From positions 124,001-188,000 of the forward strand of contig NZ_JPRN01000006.1 in the NCBI RefSeq assembly GCF_000737715.1: a stretch of DNA of 64,000 nt, in the 5' to 3' direction. This document shows positions 34,600 through 44,918 of this stretch, in pieces. The notes under the pieces were generated by a model. It was not told where the DNA came from, did not search any database, and saw only the letters and a list, made by a program, of their open reading frames with translations. This stretch comes from Chryseobacterium sp. JM1. GTDB lineage: Bacteria > Bacteroidota > Bacteroidia > Flavobacteriales > Weeksellaceae. Position 1 is the first letter of the stretch. Each line of letters begins with the position of its first letter. Position numbers and translations under genes: made by a program.

Positions 34600-34920
34600 A
34601 TGAGAGACCAACAACAAAGATCTATCCAGGGAATTTTATCAATTGCAGCACTGGTCTGTATGGCCATTGGCTGGTTTAATCTGTTTTCACCTGAAGTTAA
34701 TCATCTGCTTTCAGGAAAAGTATTTTATATATTGATAGGAGCAAGTTTCTTTATTCAGGCTCCTACCTTGACTAATAAAAATTTCATGTACGGTATGTAT
34801 GCGGCGGCTGGGGCTTGCGTATTGGGAGCTTTTCTGCCGTCAGATTCACAACTTTCGGTACTTAAAACCATCGGTCTTCTGGGAGGTGTTATACTTTCGA
34901 TATCCAGCAGACGTCAATAG
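34600..34920 (+). CDS. small hypothetical membrane protein
   Basis: This 106-residue protein has about four short hydrophobic segments (roughly residues 11-27, 36-55, 61-78, 84-100) and no recognised motif. I start at the ATG at 34600; the codon at 34597 is TTG. It lies 3 bp after panB and 6 bp before the RluA-family gene, so the three are one operon. Function is unknown. Confidence 0.78.
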   Translation: MRDQQQRSIQGILSIAALVCMAIGWFNLFSPEVNHLLSGKVFYILIGASFFIQAPTLTNKNFMYGMYAAAGACVLGAFLPSDSQLSVLKTIGLLGGVILSISSRRQ

Positions 34921-34926
34921 TGGATT

Positions 34927-35604
34927 ATGGAAGAGCAGATTGCATATGAGGACAACCATCTTCTGGTGGTGAACAAAAAAGTAGGACAGCTTGTTCAGGG
35001 CGATAAAACCGGCGATGAATCTTTGCTGGAGTCCATCAAACATTTTATAAAAAAAAGAGATGACAAGCCGGGAAATGTTTTTCTCGGTTTGGTTCATCGT
35101 ATAGACCGCCCGACTTCGGGTCTGGTTATTTATGCTAAAACTTCCAAAGCACTTACCCGTCTTACCCAGATGGTGAAAAACAGGGAAGTAAAGAAAACCT
35201 ACTGGGCTGTCGTAGGAAAAGAAATGATTCCTCAGAGCCAGAGATTGGTTCACTACTTAAAGAAAAATGAAAAGAATAATAAGGCGAGCGTTTTTCCAAA
35301 GATAACCGAAGGTGCAAAAGAAGCTATCCTGACTTATCATGTGATTAAAACATTAGATAATTATATGCTTCTGGAAATCGATCTGGAAACCGGAAGGCAT
35401 CACCAGATCCGTGCTCAGCTCTCTAAAACAGGAATTCCTATTAAAGGAGACTTAAAATACGGAGCACCCCGCTCGAATCCGGATGGTGGAATCAATCTTC
35501 ATGCGAGAAAGCTGGAGTTTATTCATCCCGTCACCAAGGAAAAAGTAGAAATTATTGCTCCTGTACCGCAGAATGATGCGATATGGAGAGCCTGTGAAGA
35601 ATAA
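34927..35604 (+). CDS. RluA-family pseudouridine synthase
   Basis: Converts a uridine in rRNA or tRNA to pseudouridine. The 225 residues carry the RluA signature HRIDRPTSGLVIYAKTSKA with the catalytic Asp, and the later ETGRHHQIRAQLSKTGIPI. No S4 domain precedes the catalytic domain. The specific uridine cannot be deduced. It is the last gene of the panB operon and is followed by a strong terminator. Confidence 0.93.
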   Translation: MEEQIAYEDNHLLVVNKKVGQLVQGDKTGDESLLESIKHFIKKRDDKPGNVFLGLVHRIDRPTSGLVIYAKTSKALTRLTQMVKNREVKKTYWAVVGKEMIPQSQRLVHYLKKNEKNNKASVFPKITEGAKEAILTYHVIKTLDNYMLLEIDLETGRHHQIRAQLSKTGIPIKGDLKYGAPRSNPDGGINLHARKLEFIHPVTKEKVEIIAPVPQNDAIWRACEE

Positions 35605-35627
35605 ATGATCAGACTAACATCAATATA

Positions 35628-35660
35628 AGACCATTTCAATTTTGAGATGGTCTTTTTTGT
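35628..35660 (+). terminator. rho-independent terminator of the panB operon
   Basis: AGACCATTTCA (35628-35638) pairs with TGAGATGGTCT (35643-35653) with one G-U pair and loop ATTT, followed by a T-run. Confidence 0.9.
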
Positions 35661-35677
35661 TTCAAAAAAACAAAATT

Positions 35678-35707
35678 TTGCACGTTCTGAAAAAATACCT
35701 ACCTTCG
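35678..35707 (+). promoter_or_regulatory. promoter of the thiamine operon
   Basis: TTG at 35678-35680 and TACCTTCG at 35700-35707, with a 19-base spacer. The -7 element differs from TAnnTTTG by one base (C for T at position 7). Transcription would start around 35712, at the 5' edge of the TPP aptamer. Confidence 0.6.
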
Positions 35708-35712
35708 TTGCA

Positions 35713-35793
35713 ACTTTAGGGGTGTCTGTAGACATACAGACTGAGACTTTACCCTTTGAACCTGATCTGGATGATACCAGCGTAGGGAAAAGT
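35713..35793 (+). promoter_or_regulatory. TPP (thiamine pyrophosphate) riboswitch for the thi operon
   Basis: This is a class THI-element aptamer. GGGGTG (from 35719) begins the P2 strand, CTGAGA and TACCC follow, then GAACCTGAT and CCAGCGTAGGGAA. P1 forms from ACTTT (35713-35717) and AAAGT (35789-35793). All the conserved THI-box blocks are present in order. It controls the downstream thiamine genes; binding of TPP should turn expression off. A start-codon-masking hairpin follows it. Confidence 0.93.
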
Positions 35794-35831
35794 AAATGAC
35801 TTTTGCTGTACATTCTGCTGTACAATAATGG

Positions 35832-35863
35832 CCATTCCTAAAGTATATATAAAATAATTAGGA

Positions 35864-35867
<4 letters not shown>
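35832..35867 (+). promoter_or_regulatory. start-codon sequestering hairpin of thiS (expression platform)
   Basis: CCATTCCTAA (35832-35841) is the exact reverse complement of TTAGGAATGG (35858-35867), and the latter contains the thiS ATG at 35864-35866. Its 5' strand can alternatively pair, through TTCCTA (35835-35840), with TAGGGAA (35783-35789) of the aptamer P1 region, giving an off/on switch. The pairing is seen; the mechanism is inferred. Confidence 0.65.
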
Positions 35868-38500
<2,633 letters not shown>

Positions 38501-38506
38501 TTAATC

Positions 38507-39121
38507 ATGGAAAAATTACAATACATATCACAGGGACAGACAAGGCAGGAGCAGGAACTCAATATCCGTACTGCGCTGGACAATGGTATAAAATGGGTTC
38601 AGGTTCGCTGGAAAAATGCTTCAGAGAAAGAATTAACCGAACTCTGCACCATATCAAAACAGCTCTGCTCAGAATATCAGGCGGTCTGTATCATCAATGA
38701 TCATGTTCAGATCGCAAAAGAAATTGATGCAAATGGTGTTCATTTAGGCTTAAATGATGTATCAATCGAGACGGCAAGAACTGTTTTAGGAGCTCATAAG
38801 ATCATCGGAGGGACGGCCAACACAGTATCGGATGTGATTCAAAGAATAGAAGAGCAGTGTGATTATATCGGTCTCGGACCCTTGAGATTTACTGCTACAA
38901 AAGAAAAGCTCAGCCCAATTTTGGGGTTTGAAGGTTATCAGCATATGATCAACAGTTTAAAAGAAAAATCAATCACTATTCCGAGGATCTTTGCGATTGG
39001 AGGAGTTACGTTTGAAGATATAGAACTTTTGCAGCAGATCGGAATCTATGGAGTGGCGGTGTCGGGACAGATCACCAACCAGCCGGCTGCCATCAATGAA
39101 TTTAAAAAAGCAATGATATGA
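38507..39121 (+). CDS. thiE: thiamine phosphate synthase ThiE
   Basis: Joins HMP pyrophosphate to thiazole phosphate to give thiamine phosphate. The 204 residues carry [38 protein letters not shown] and the phosphate-binding [18 protein letters not shown], with the C-terminal [14 protein letters not shown]. Some residues differ from E. coli (INDH for INDR, GLND for GQDD). It overlaps thiG by 4 bp. Confidence 0.88.
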   Translation: MEKLQYISQGQTRQEQELNIRTALDNGIKWVQVRWKNASEKELTELCTISKQLCSEYQAVCIINDHVQIAKEIDANGVHLGLNDVSIETARTVLGAHKIIGGTANTVSDVIQRIEEQCDYIGLGPLRFTATKEKLSPILGFEGYQHMINSLKEKSITIPRIFAIGGVTFEDIELLQQIGIYGVAVSGQITNQPAAINEFKKAMI

Positions 39122-39894
39122 ATAATCAAAAATTAATAATAGCAGACAGAATATTCGAGTCAAGACTGTTCCTCGGAACCGGAAAGTTCGGAAACCTCGA
39201 TGAAATGGCAACTTCCGTTATCGCGTCAGGAACAGATATGGTCACTATGGCCCTGAAAAGAATAGATTCCGGTGCGGCAGAAGACGGCCTGCTGGATTCA
39301 TTAAAAGAAACCCATGTTCACCTTCTTCCCAACACTTCGGGAGCCAGAACCGCGAAAGAAGCTGTACTGGCAGCCCAGCTTGCAAGAGAAGCCCTGGAAA
39401 CCAACTGGGTAAAACTGGAAATCCATCCTGATCCGAAATACCTTCTTCCGGATCCTATTGAAACCCTATATGCCACTGAAGAACTGGCCAAGCTTGGATT
39501 TATCGTGATGCCTTACATTCATGCGGATCCTGTTCTGTGTAAACGTCTGGAAGATGCCGGAACCGCTGTGGTAATGCCTTTGGGTGCTCCAATCGGGACT
39601 AATAAAGGATTGAGAACATTAGATTTCCTGGAGATCATCATCAGTCAGAGCAATGTTCCTGTGGTGGTAGATGCCGGAATCGGGGCGCCTTCAGACGCAG
39701 CAAAAGCAATGGAAATGGGAGCTGATGCAGTTCTTGTGAATACGGCTATTGCCGTGGCAAGAAATCCTGTCAATATGGCTTTAGCCTTTAAGGAAGGCGT
39801 TATTGCCGGGAGAAGAGCTTTTGAATCGGGGCTGGGAGCTATAGCAGATCACGCTGAAGCTTCAAGTCCTTTAACCTCGTTTTTATTTGAATAA
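39118..39894 (+). CDS. thiG: thiazole synthase ThiG
   Basis: Builds the thiazole phosphate from DXP, dehydroglycine and the sulfur on ThiS. The 258 residues form a TIM barrel with [14 protein letters not shown], the imine-forming Lys in [23 protein letters not shown] and the phosphate-binding [20 protein letters not shown]. It works as a complex with ThiS and ThiH. It overlaps thiE by 4 bp. Confidence 0.96.
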   Translation: MNNQKLIIADRIFESRLFLGTGKFGNLDEMATSVIASGTDMVTMALKRIDSGAAEDGLLDSLKETHVHLLPNTSGARTAKEAVLAAQLAREALETNWVKLEIHPDPKYLLPDPIETLYATEELAKLGFIVMPYIHADPVLCKRLEDAGTAVVMPLGAPIGTNKGLRTLDFLEIIISQSNVPVVVDAGIGAPSDAAKAMEMGADAVLVNTAIAVARNPVNMALAFKEGVIAGRRAFESGLGAIADHAEASSPLTSFLFE

Positions 39895-39909
39895 TACAGC
39901 GGATACATA

Positions 39910-41043
39910 ATGAACAGCTTTAAAGATGTTTTTGAACGCTATCAGTGGGATGAGGTAAAAGCCAGACTCGGAAAAGTAACCCATTCGGATGTACTGAACA
40001 GCCTTCAGAAGAAAAACAAAACATTGGATGATTTTCTCAACCTGCTTTCTCCTGTCGCCGCACAGGAACTGGAACTGATGGCCAAAATGACCCGTCAGCT
40101 TACCCAGAAACGCTTTGGGAAAACCATTCAGCTGTATGCACCGATGTACCTCAGCAATGAATGTCAGAATATCTGTACGTATTGCGGTTTTAGTCTGGAT
40201 AATGATGTCAGGAGGAAAACTCTTTCTGATACGGAAGTGATGATAGAAGCTTCTGTTCTGAAATCTATGGGTGTTAATCACGTTTTGTTAGTCAGTGGAG
40301 AAGCCAATAAAACAGTTGGGATTTCCTACTTTTTGAATGCAGTTCGTCTGATGAGACCTCATTTTGCCAATATCTCGATTGAGGTGCAGCCTTTATCAGA
40401 GAATGAATATCTGCAGTTGCATCAGGAAGGCGTTTATTCGGTGTTGGTGTATCAGGAAACCTATCATCAGGAAGTGTATAAAGAATACCATCCCAAAGGG
40501 AAAAAATCCAATTTTCATTTCCGCTTAGACACTCCTGACAGAATAGGAAGAGCCGGAATCCATAAAATAGGGCTTGGTGTTCTGCTTGGACTTGAGGACT
40601 GGCGTGTAGACAGTTTCTTTAATGCCCTTCACATTGATTATCTGCAAAAACAATACTGGAAGAGCCGTTTTTCAGTTTCCTTTCCAAGACTCAGACCGGC
40701 AGAAGGAATCATTGAACCCAATTTTATCATGGAAGATAAAGACCTGCTGCAACTGATATGTGCGTACAGAATATGGAATGAAGATCTTGAAATCTCCATA
40801 TCTACCAGAGAAAATGAGAAATTCAGAAATAATATCATCTCACTAGGAGCAACAGCCATGAGCGCCGCTTCTAAAACAAATCCCGGAGGTTATGCTGTAG
40901 ATGTGGAATCTCTGGAACAGTTTGAAACCAGCGATGAAAGAAGCATGGAAGAAGTGAAAGCCAGCATCAGAAAAGCAGGCTATGATCCGGTGATGAAAGA
41001 CTGGGATCCTGCATACAGTGGATTTAAAAAATTAAACCATTAA
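39910..41043 (+). CDS. thiH: 2-iminoacetate synthase ThiH
   Basis: A radical-SAM enzyme that cleaves tyrosine to dehydroglycine and p-cresol for the thiazole ring. The 377 residues carry the CX3CX2C cluster motif ECQNICTYCGFS, then GVNHVLLVSGEANK, IGLGVLLGLEDWR and SFPRLRPAEG. Use of ThiH rather than the oxidase ThiO gives an oxygen-independent route. It is 15 bp after thiG. Its last codons overlap one arm of an inverted repeat. Confidence 0.95.
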   Translation: MNSFKDVFERYQWDEVKARLGKVTHSDVLNSLQKKNKTLDDFLNLLSPVAAQELELMAKMTRQLTQKRFGKTIQLYAPMYLSNECQNICTYCGFSLDNDVRRKTLSDTEVMIEASVLKSMGVNHVLLVSGEANKTVGISYFLNAVRLMRPHFANISIEVQPLSENEYLQLHQEGVYSVLVYQETYHQEVYKEYHPKGKKSNFHFRLDTPDRIGRAGIHKIGLGVLLGLEDWRVDSFFNALHIDYLQKQYWKSRFSVSFPRLRPAEGIIEPNFIMEDKDLLQLICAYRIWNEDLEISISTRENEKFRNNIISLGATAMSAASKTNPGGYAVDVESLEQFETSDERSMEEVKASIRKAGYDPVMKDWDPAYSGFKKLNH

Positions 41044-41150
41044 GAAGATTGAAGTCATTAAGTTTAATTAAGAAAAAATCAAATAGATTTTAAATCTTAA
41101 AGCAGAGCTTATCTTAATAATTCTTAATCTCTTAAAAAAACTTAATGGTT
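41035..41150. repeat. inverted repeat in the thiH-thiF gap
   Basis: AACCATTAAG (41035-41044), overlapping the thiH stop codon, is the reverse complement of CTTAATGGTT (41141-41150). In between lie several variants of the words CTTAAT and TTAAG. The repeated words are those of other self-similar intergenic stretches in the window. Confidence 0.55.
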
Positions 41151-41168
41151 CAAAGTATATAATTTAGA

Positions 41169-41879
41169 ATGAAAAGCGAAGATATTTTTGCGAGATACAG
41201 CCGGCAGATATTCATAGAAGAAATCGGGCTGGAGGGACAGAAGAAAATAAGGTTGTCCAAAGTCCTTGTCATTGGAGCAGGAGGCTTGGGAAGTCCCGTT
41301 ATTCAGTATCTGGCCGCGGCCGGAGTCGGAACTTTAGGGGTTGCAGATTTTGATTGTGTGGAACTTCACAACCTGAACCGCCAGATCATTCACAATGAAA
41401 ATAAAGTTGGGGTTTCAAAGGTCAAAAGTGCGGAAGCCTTTGTCAGTAAACTGAATCATCAGGTACAATTTACAGGAATCAATAAGAAAATTGACAGTTC
41501 AAATGCAGAAGAAATCATTTCTCAGTACGATATTATTGTAGACGGGTCCGATAATTTTACTGCCAGATATCTGATCAATGATACCTGTGTAAAACTGGAG
41601 AAACCTTTGGTCTACGGAAGTATTCTGGGTTTTACAGGACAGACTGCTTTGTTCAACTACAAAGGGAGTAAAAATCTCAGAGATCTCTTTCCGGAGCCAC
41701 CTTTTGATGAAGATATCCCGGATTGTGACAGTCTCGGAGTTTTGGGAGCGTTGCCGGGGATTATTGGAAGTATGATGGCTATGCAGGTTTTAAAGATCAT
41801 CACAGAACTTCCCGTACATCCGGATCAGCTTACCCTTGTTGATACTTTGCACTGGAGATTCCAGACTATAGATTTTTAA
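41169..41879 (+). CDS. thiF: ThiF/HesA family adenylyltransferase
   Basis: Adenylates the C-terminus of ThiS for sulfur transfer. The 236 residues have the nucleotide-binding VLVIGAGGLGSPVIQYLAAA and the HNLNRQIIH motif. The zinc-binding CxxC pairs seen in E. coli ThiF are absent, but the cysteine aligned with E. coli Cys184 is retained in IPDCDSLGVLG. It is the last gene of the operon, 125 bp after thiH, and is followed by a strong terminator shared with the convergent gene. Confidence 0.9.
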   Translation: MKSEDIFARYSRQIFIEEIGLEGQKKIRLSKVLVIGAGGLGSPVIQYLAAAGVGTLGVADFDCVELHNLNRQIIHNENKVGVSKVKSAEAFVSKLNHQVQFTGINKKIDSSNAEEIISQYDIIVDGSDNFTARYLINDTCVKLEKPLVYGSILGFTGQTALFNYKGSKNLRDLFPEPPFDEDIPDCDSLGVLGALPGIIGSMMAMQVLKIITELPVHPDQLTLVDTLHWRFQTIDF

Positions 41880-41897
41880 ATTATATTGTTTTTAAAT

Positions 41898-41933
41898 AAA
41901 TGAGGCAGTAAAGAAATTTTACTGCCTCATTTT
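41898..41933. terminator. bidirectional terminator between thiF and the convergent receptor gene
   Basis: AAATGAGGCAGTAAA (41898-41912) pairs with TTTACTGCCTCATTT (41919-41933). T-rich tails occur on both sides, so it ends both convergent transcripts. Confidence 0.92.
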
Positions 41934-41944
41934 ATTTGGATAAG

Positions 41945-44158
41945 TTACTGGGGAGCCTGCATGACACCCGAATCTTCTTTTTTAGTACTGTTTAAAATAC
42001 TGGCATCTTCTTTTGCCAGTTTATTTTTTGTCGGAATTTTGTAGTTAATAGACAGTCCGAAATTTCTTGTATCATATTTACTTCTCAATATTACGGCATC
42101 GCCTGCTGGAGGGTTAGAACGTACCTGCATCACTTGTCCGTTGAAGATATCATTAGCGAAAACAGAAAGAGTCAGTTTGTTGTTCAGGAATTTCTTCGTT
42201 AAAGTGATATCGACATTGTTGTTGAATGGCTTTTCTGCTGTAAAATAGAAATAACCGGCTTTAGGAGTTAGATAACTGTAATTGGCCGTCATTTTTATGC
42301 CTTTGGGAAGGATTAACTGAGCCATTACATTAAAAATCCAGAAACCTTTATTGTTGAGGTTGTCAATTTCATGCTTCTGATAGCCTGCATACAGATACAT
42401 AAAGTTAATTTTGTCCGGATTGAAATCAAACTTCATAATTTCACTGATCGGTTTGCTGAAGATCATAAACGGAACCGGAAGTCCAACATTGAAGTTGTGA
42501 ATTCTCATATTGGAAATATTCACCTGTTGATTGTAAAGATTTTTACCATCCTTCATAATGATCTGTGCTACCTGATCCTTCGCAGAACTTACACTGTATC
42601 CGATGAAAGCATAATCAAAAGCAGAGATTTTTAACTCGTAATTGTCAAAAATGGTCGGCTGAAGATTGGGGTTACCGTTTATTTGCGTGTTAGGACCCGA
42701 AAACGTTACGTTATTTGGATTCAGGGCAGAGATGCTTGGTAAGCTGATCTTTTTGTTATAGTTTGCGGCAATATATACCTGATTCATCAGATTATACTGT
42801 ACACTTGCATTAGGGAAAATTTTGAACTTATTGAACGTTCTCAGATCTTTCTGTACTACAAGACCGGCACTGTCCTTTCTGGCTATTCCGGAAATATCAT
42901 AATTTTCAGCACGTGCCCCTAAGGTGAAATCAAACTTTTTCAGTTTAGCCTGAAGCTCAAGATAGGTAGAAGCAGTCTGTCTTTGATATTCAAGGTTTTT
43001 AAGTCCTTTGCTTTCTGTTTCAAAATCCTGTCTTTCGTACAATCCGCCGGCACTTACTTTTCCGCCGTCCAGAAGTTTAATGGGCTGTGAATAATCTATC
43101 TTGAAATTGGCCACCCTCATATCCGATTTATTATTAAGGATATCATTGGCACCAGGATTATTGAACGTTTGACCATCATCTGTGAAATTGCCTCTTTGGA
43201 AGAAATTATCCTGGGCAAACTTACTGTCAGACTTTGTATAGCCAAACTGGAAATCCAGTTTTTGAGACTTATCGCTAAAACGTTTTTGATAGGTAGCAAC
43301 AGCTTCCTGTCTTAGATTATTGGTTCTGGCAGCATCAAAAGCGTTAAAATCCGCTTCTCTGTATTTATCTTTTTCTTTATCAAAAATTTCTGCAAGACCA
43401 TTACTCGCAGTATAATTGTCATTATTATTGTGATAGATATCGTAGTTTAGCAATAACCTGTCGTTTCCAAGGTCAAAAGTCATTCCTGATTTGGCAAAAT
43501 ATCCGCGGCCGATTCGGTCTGTATTACTGTTCAACAATACATCCTGCATGGTGTTCAGCATGCTTTCACGGTAATTCTGGCCTACATTCAGCTGCCATCC
43601 GAACAGTTTATTTCTGGCATTCAGGTTCAGGGAATGGGTGGTTCTGCTTCTGAATTTATCGTAATTCGTAAAAGAGTAGTTTCCGGAATACGTTGCCGTT
43701 AAATATTTATTGGCATTCTTATTCGTAATGATATTCATGATGGCACCTCCCGAAGTGGCCGGATATTCAGCACCCGGTTGCGTGATCACTTCAATTCTGT
43801 CTACCGAGTTGGCCGGCATTCCTTCAAGGAAAGAATTTAATTCATTGGACGTGATATTTAAAGGTCTTCCGTTCAGGTATACATCCAGGATTTTCCCCTG
43901 ATACATCATTCCAGCAATATCGGTAGACACCAATCCAGGAAGTTTTTTAATTCCTTCCAGAACGTTACCGTTATTCAGCTGTGGCTGCTCAGAAAAATCA
44001 AAAATAGTACGGTCTGCTTTCTGTTCAACGGCTTTTTTAGTTTTGGTGATTACTACACCTTCAATTTGCTTCTCCTTCTCCGTACCGCTGTTGGGTTTCT
44101 CCTGTGAATAGGCGAAAAAAGATCCCAACAGAGATAAAGTTAATATAGTTTTTTTCAT
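41945..44158 (-). CDS. outer-membrane TonB-dependent receptor family protein (plug plus beta-barrel)
   Basis: This 737-residue protein has a signal peptide (cleavage near FAYSQ), then a plug-like domain (IEGVVITKTKKAVEQKADR, YQGKILDVYLNGRPLN, VDRIEVITQPGAEYPATSGG) and a C-terminal beta-barrel with many aromatic, alternating strands. It belongs to the outer-membrane beta-barrel family common in Bacteroidetes. Substrate is unknown. No SusD partner follows. It is a separate, short monocistronic unit; the long leader that lies between it and 44919 runs the other way. Confidence 0.85.
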   Translation of the reverse strand: MKKTILTLSLLGSFFAYSQEKPNSGTEKEKQIEGVVITKTKKAVEQKADRTIFDFSEQPQLNNGNVLEGIKKLPGLVSTDIAGMMYQGKILDVYLNGRPLNITSNELNSFLEGMPANSVDRIEVITQPGAEYPATSGGAIMNIITNKNANKYLTATYSGNYSFTNYDKFRSRTTHSLNLNARNKLFGWQLNVGQNYRESMLNTMQDVLLNSNTDRIGRGYFAKSGMTFDLGNDRLLLNYDIYHNNNDNYTASNGLAEIFDKEKDKYREADFNAFDAARTNNLRQEAVATYQKRFSDKSQKLDFQFGYTKSDSKFAQDNFFQRGNFTDDGQTFNNPGANDILNNKSDMRVANFKIDYSQPIKLLDGGKVSAGGLYERQDFETESKGLKNLEYQRQTASTYLELQAKLKKFDFTLGARAENYDISGIARKDSAGLVVQKDLRTFNKFKIFPNASVQYNLMNQVYIAANYNKKISLPSISALNPNNVTFSGPNTQINGNPNLQPTIFDNYELKISAFDYAFIGYSVSSAKDQVAQIIMKDGKNLYNQQVNISNMRIHNFNVGLPVPFMIFSKPISEIMKFDFNPDKINFMYLYAGYQKHEIDNLNNKGFWIFNVMAQLILPKGIKMTANYSYLTPKAGYFYFTAEKPFNNNVDITLTKKFLNNKLTLSVFANDIFNGQVMQVRSNPPAGDAVILRSKYDTRNFGLSINYKIPTKNKLAKEDASILNSTKKEDSGVMQAPQ

Positions 44159-44269
44159 AATGTTTTTTTTCTACTCTCCAGTTAGACGTAAAAAAGATTC
44201 ATTTGTTACGGCAAAATTTGCGAAAAGTTAAATTTTTAAGCAATTATTTTTTTATTTCCGAAATAATTA

Positions 44270-44277
44270 TATCTTTG
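44270..44277 (+). promoter_or_regulatory. -7 promoter element for the 44919 receptor leader
   Basis: TATCTTTG matches TAnnTTTG exactly. Transcription would start about 44282-44284, exactly where the S-box-like RNA begins. A -33 TTG is not evident. Confidence 0.6.
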
Positions 44278-44282
44278 CCAGG

Positions 44283-44350
44283 TAATTATCAAGAATCTCA
44301 TAGATGGGATAGCAACCTGCAAAAACAAGCAAGGTGCTAAAATAGATAAG
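44283..44350 (+). ncRNA. candidate minimal S-box (SAM-I-like) riboswitch aptamer
   Basis: Blocks shared with SAM-I aptamers appear in order: TTATCAAGA (44286-44294), AGCAACC (44311-44317), AAGGTGCTAAA (44331-44341) and AGATAAG (44344-44350). P1 pairs TTATC (44286-44290) with GATAA (44345-44349). A second stem pairs ATCTCA (44295-44300) with TGGGAT (44305-44310). A third pairs AGC-A-ACC-TGC (44311-44320) with GCA-A-GGT-GCT (44329-44338). The kink-turn/pseudoknot arm and P4 of the standard S-box are missing, so it is reduced. Ligand and function are inferred, not tested. Confidence 0.55.
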
Positions 44351-44526
44351 CCGGTATGCCCGGAAAAAATGTTTATTCTCTATTTTCTCCCCATCTTGAC
44401 ATTTTTGTTTTAAAATTAAAATCAATGTTTAAAGACAAGGGAAACCACAAGACCAATTTAAATTTTCGTTTCTCAGATCATGAAGTGCCGCTTCGTTATT
44501 CTGACCTCTTTTCATGCCATTTCCAC

Positions 44527-44550
44527 ATGCGTATGTGTTGTTGTTTCTAG
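44527..44550 (+). CDS. candidate tri-cysteine leader peptide (MRMCCCF)
   Basis: ATG-CGT-ATG-TGT-TGT-TGT-TTC-TAG encodes MRMCCCF. Three consecutive Cys codons in an mRNA leader are characteristic of cysteine-sensing attenuator or regulatory peptides known from other bacteria. It lies in the long leader of the receptor at 44919, about 180 bases after the S-box-like RNA. The same frame is open from 44356, giving a 64-residue alternative that ends in the same residues, but that longer frame looks non-coding. A CACAT/ATGTG hairpin overlaps its start. No typical ribosome-binding site is seen. Confidence 0.4.
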   Translation: MRMCCCF

Positions 44551-44918
44551 ACTTTGGATCAACTTCAAAACCTGTGTAAGAGATAAGCTTTTTTTGACAC
44601 AAAGAAATTAATTATTGTATTGATAAAGGGAAGCAAAGGCGGAATCAATTTCATTGATTCGATTAAGCGAATGTTGTAAACTGATAGCTTCATCAGTGAC
44701 GCAGTCACAATTCTTTGCCTTCCTCAAAACTAAACGTTAACAAGATGAAGCTTTGCGTTAAAAATCATTTTCTCTTCCCAAGTTTTGCATATGATCCCAG
44801 ACTTCTCTAAAAAATAATTTAAATATTTAGGCTTTATAAAGCGACCTGAAATACGGGTTGCAGGAAAACTATGGGCTGAAATCAAATCAACAATCAGTAA
44901 TAAAAAAATAGAAAACAC

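Larger units (their letters stand above)
44159..44918 (+). other. 760-bp intergenic leader region upstream of the 44919 receptor
   Basis: No full-size gene is present. In order it holds the promoter element (44270-44277), an S-box-like RNA (44283-44350), a short reading frame ending in MRMCCCF (44527-44550), and an AT-rich region with hairpins such as GAATCAAT/ATTGATTC (44642-44660) up to the receptor start. The leader of the mRNA would be about 635 bases, unusually long. Confidence 0.7.

Noticed and set aside
44356..44526. Longer 64-codon frame ending in MRMCCCF
   Set aside because: The upstream part has no plausible protein composition or ribosome-binding site and crosses AT-rich leader sequence; only the short CCC peptide is kept as a candidate.
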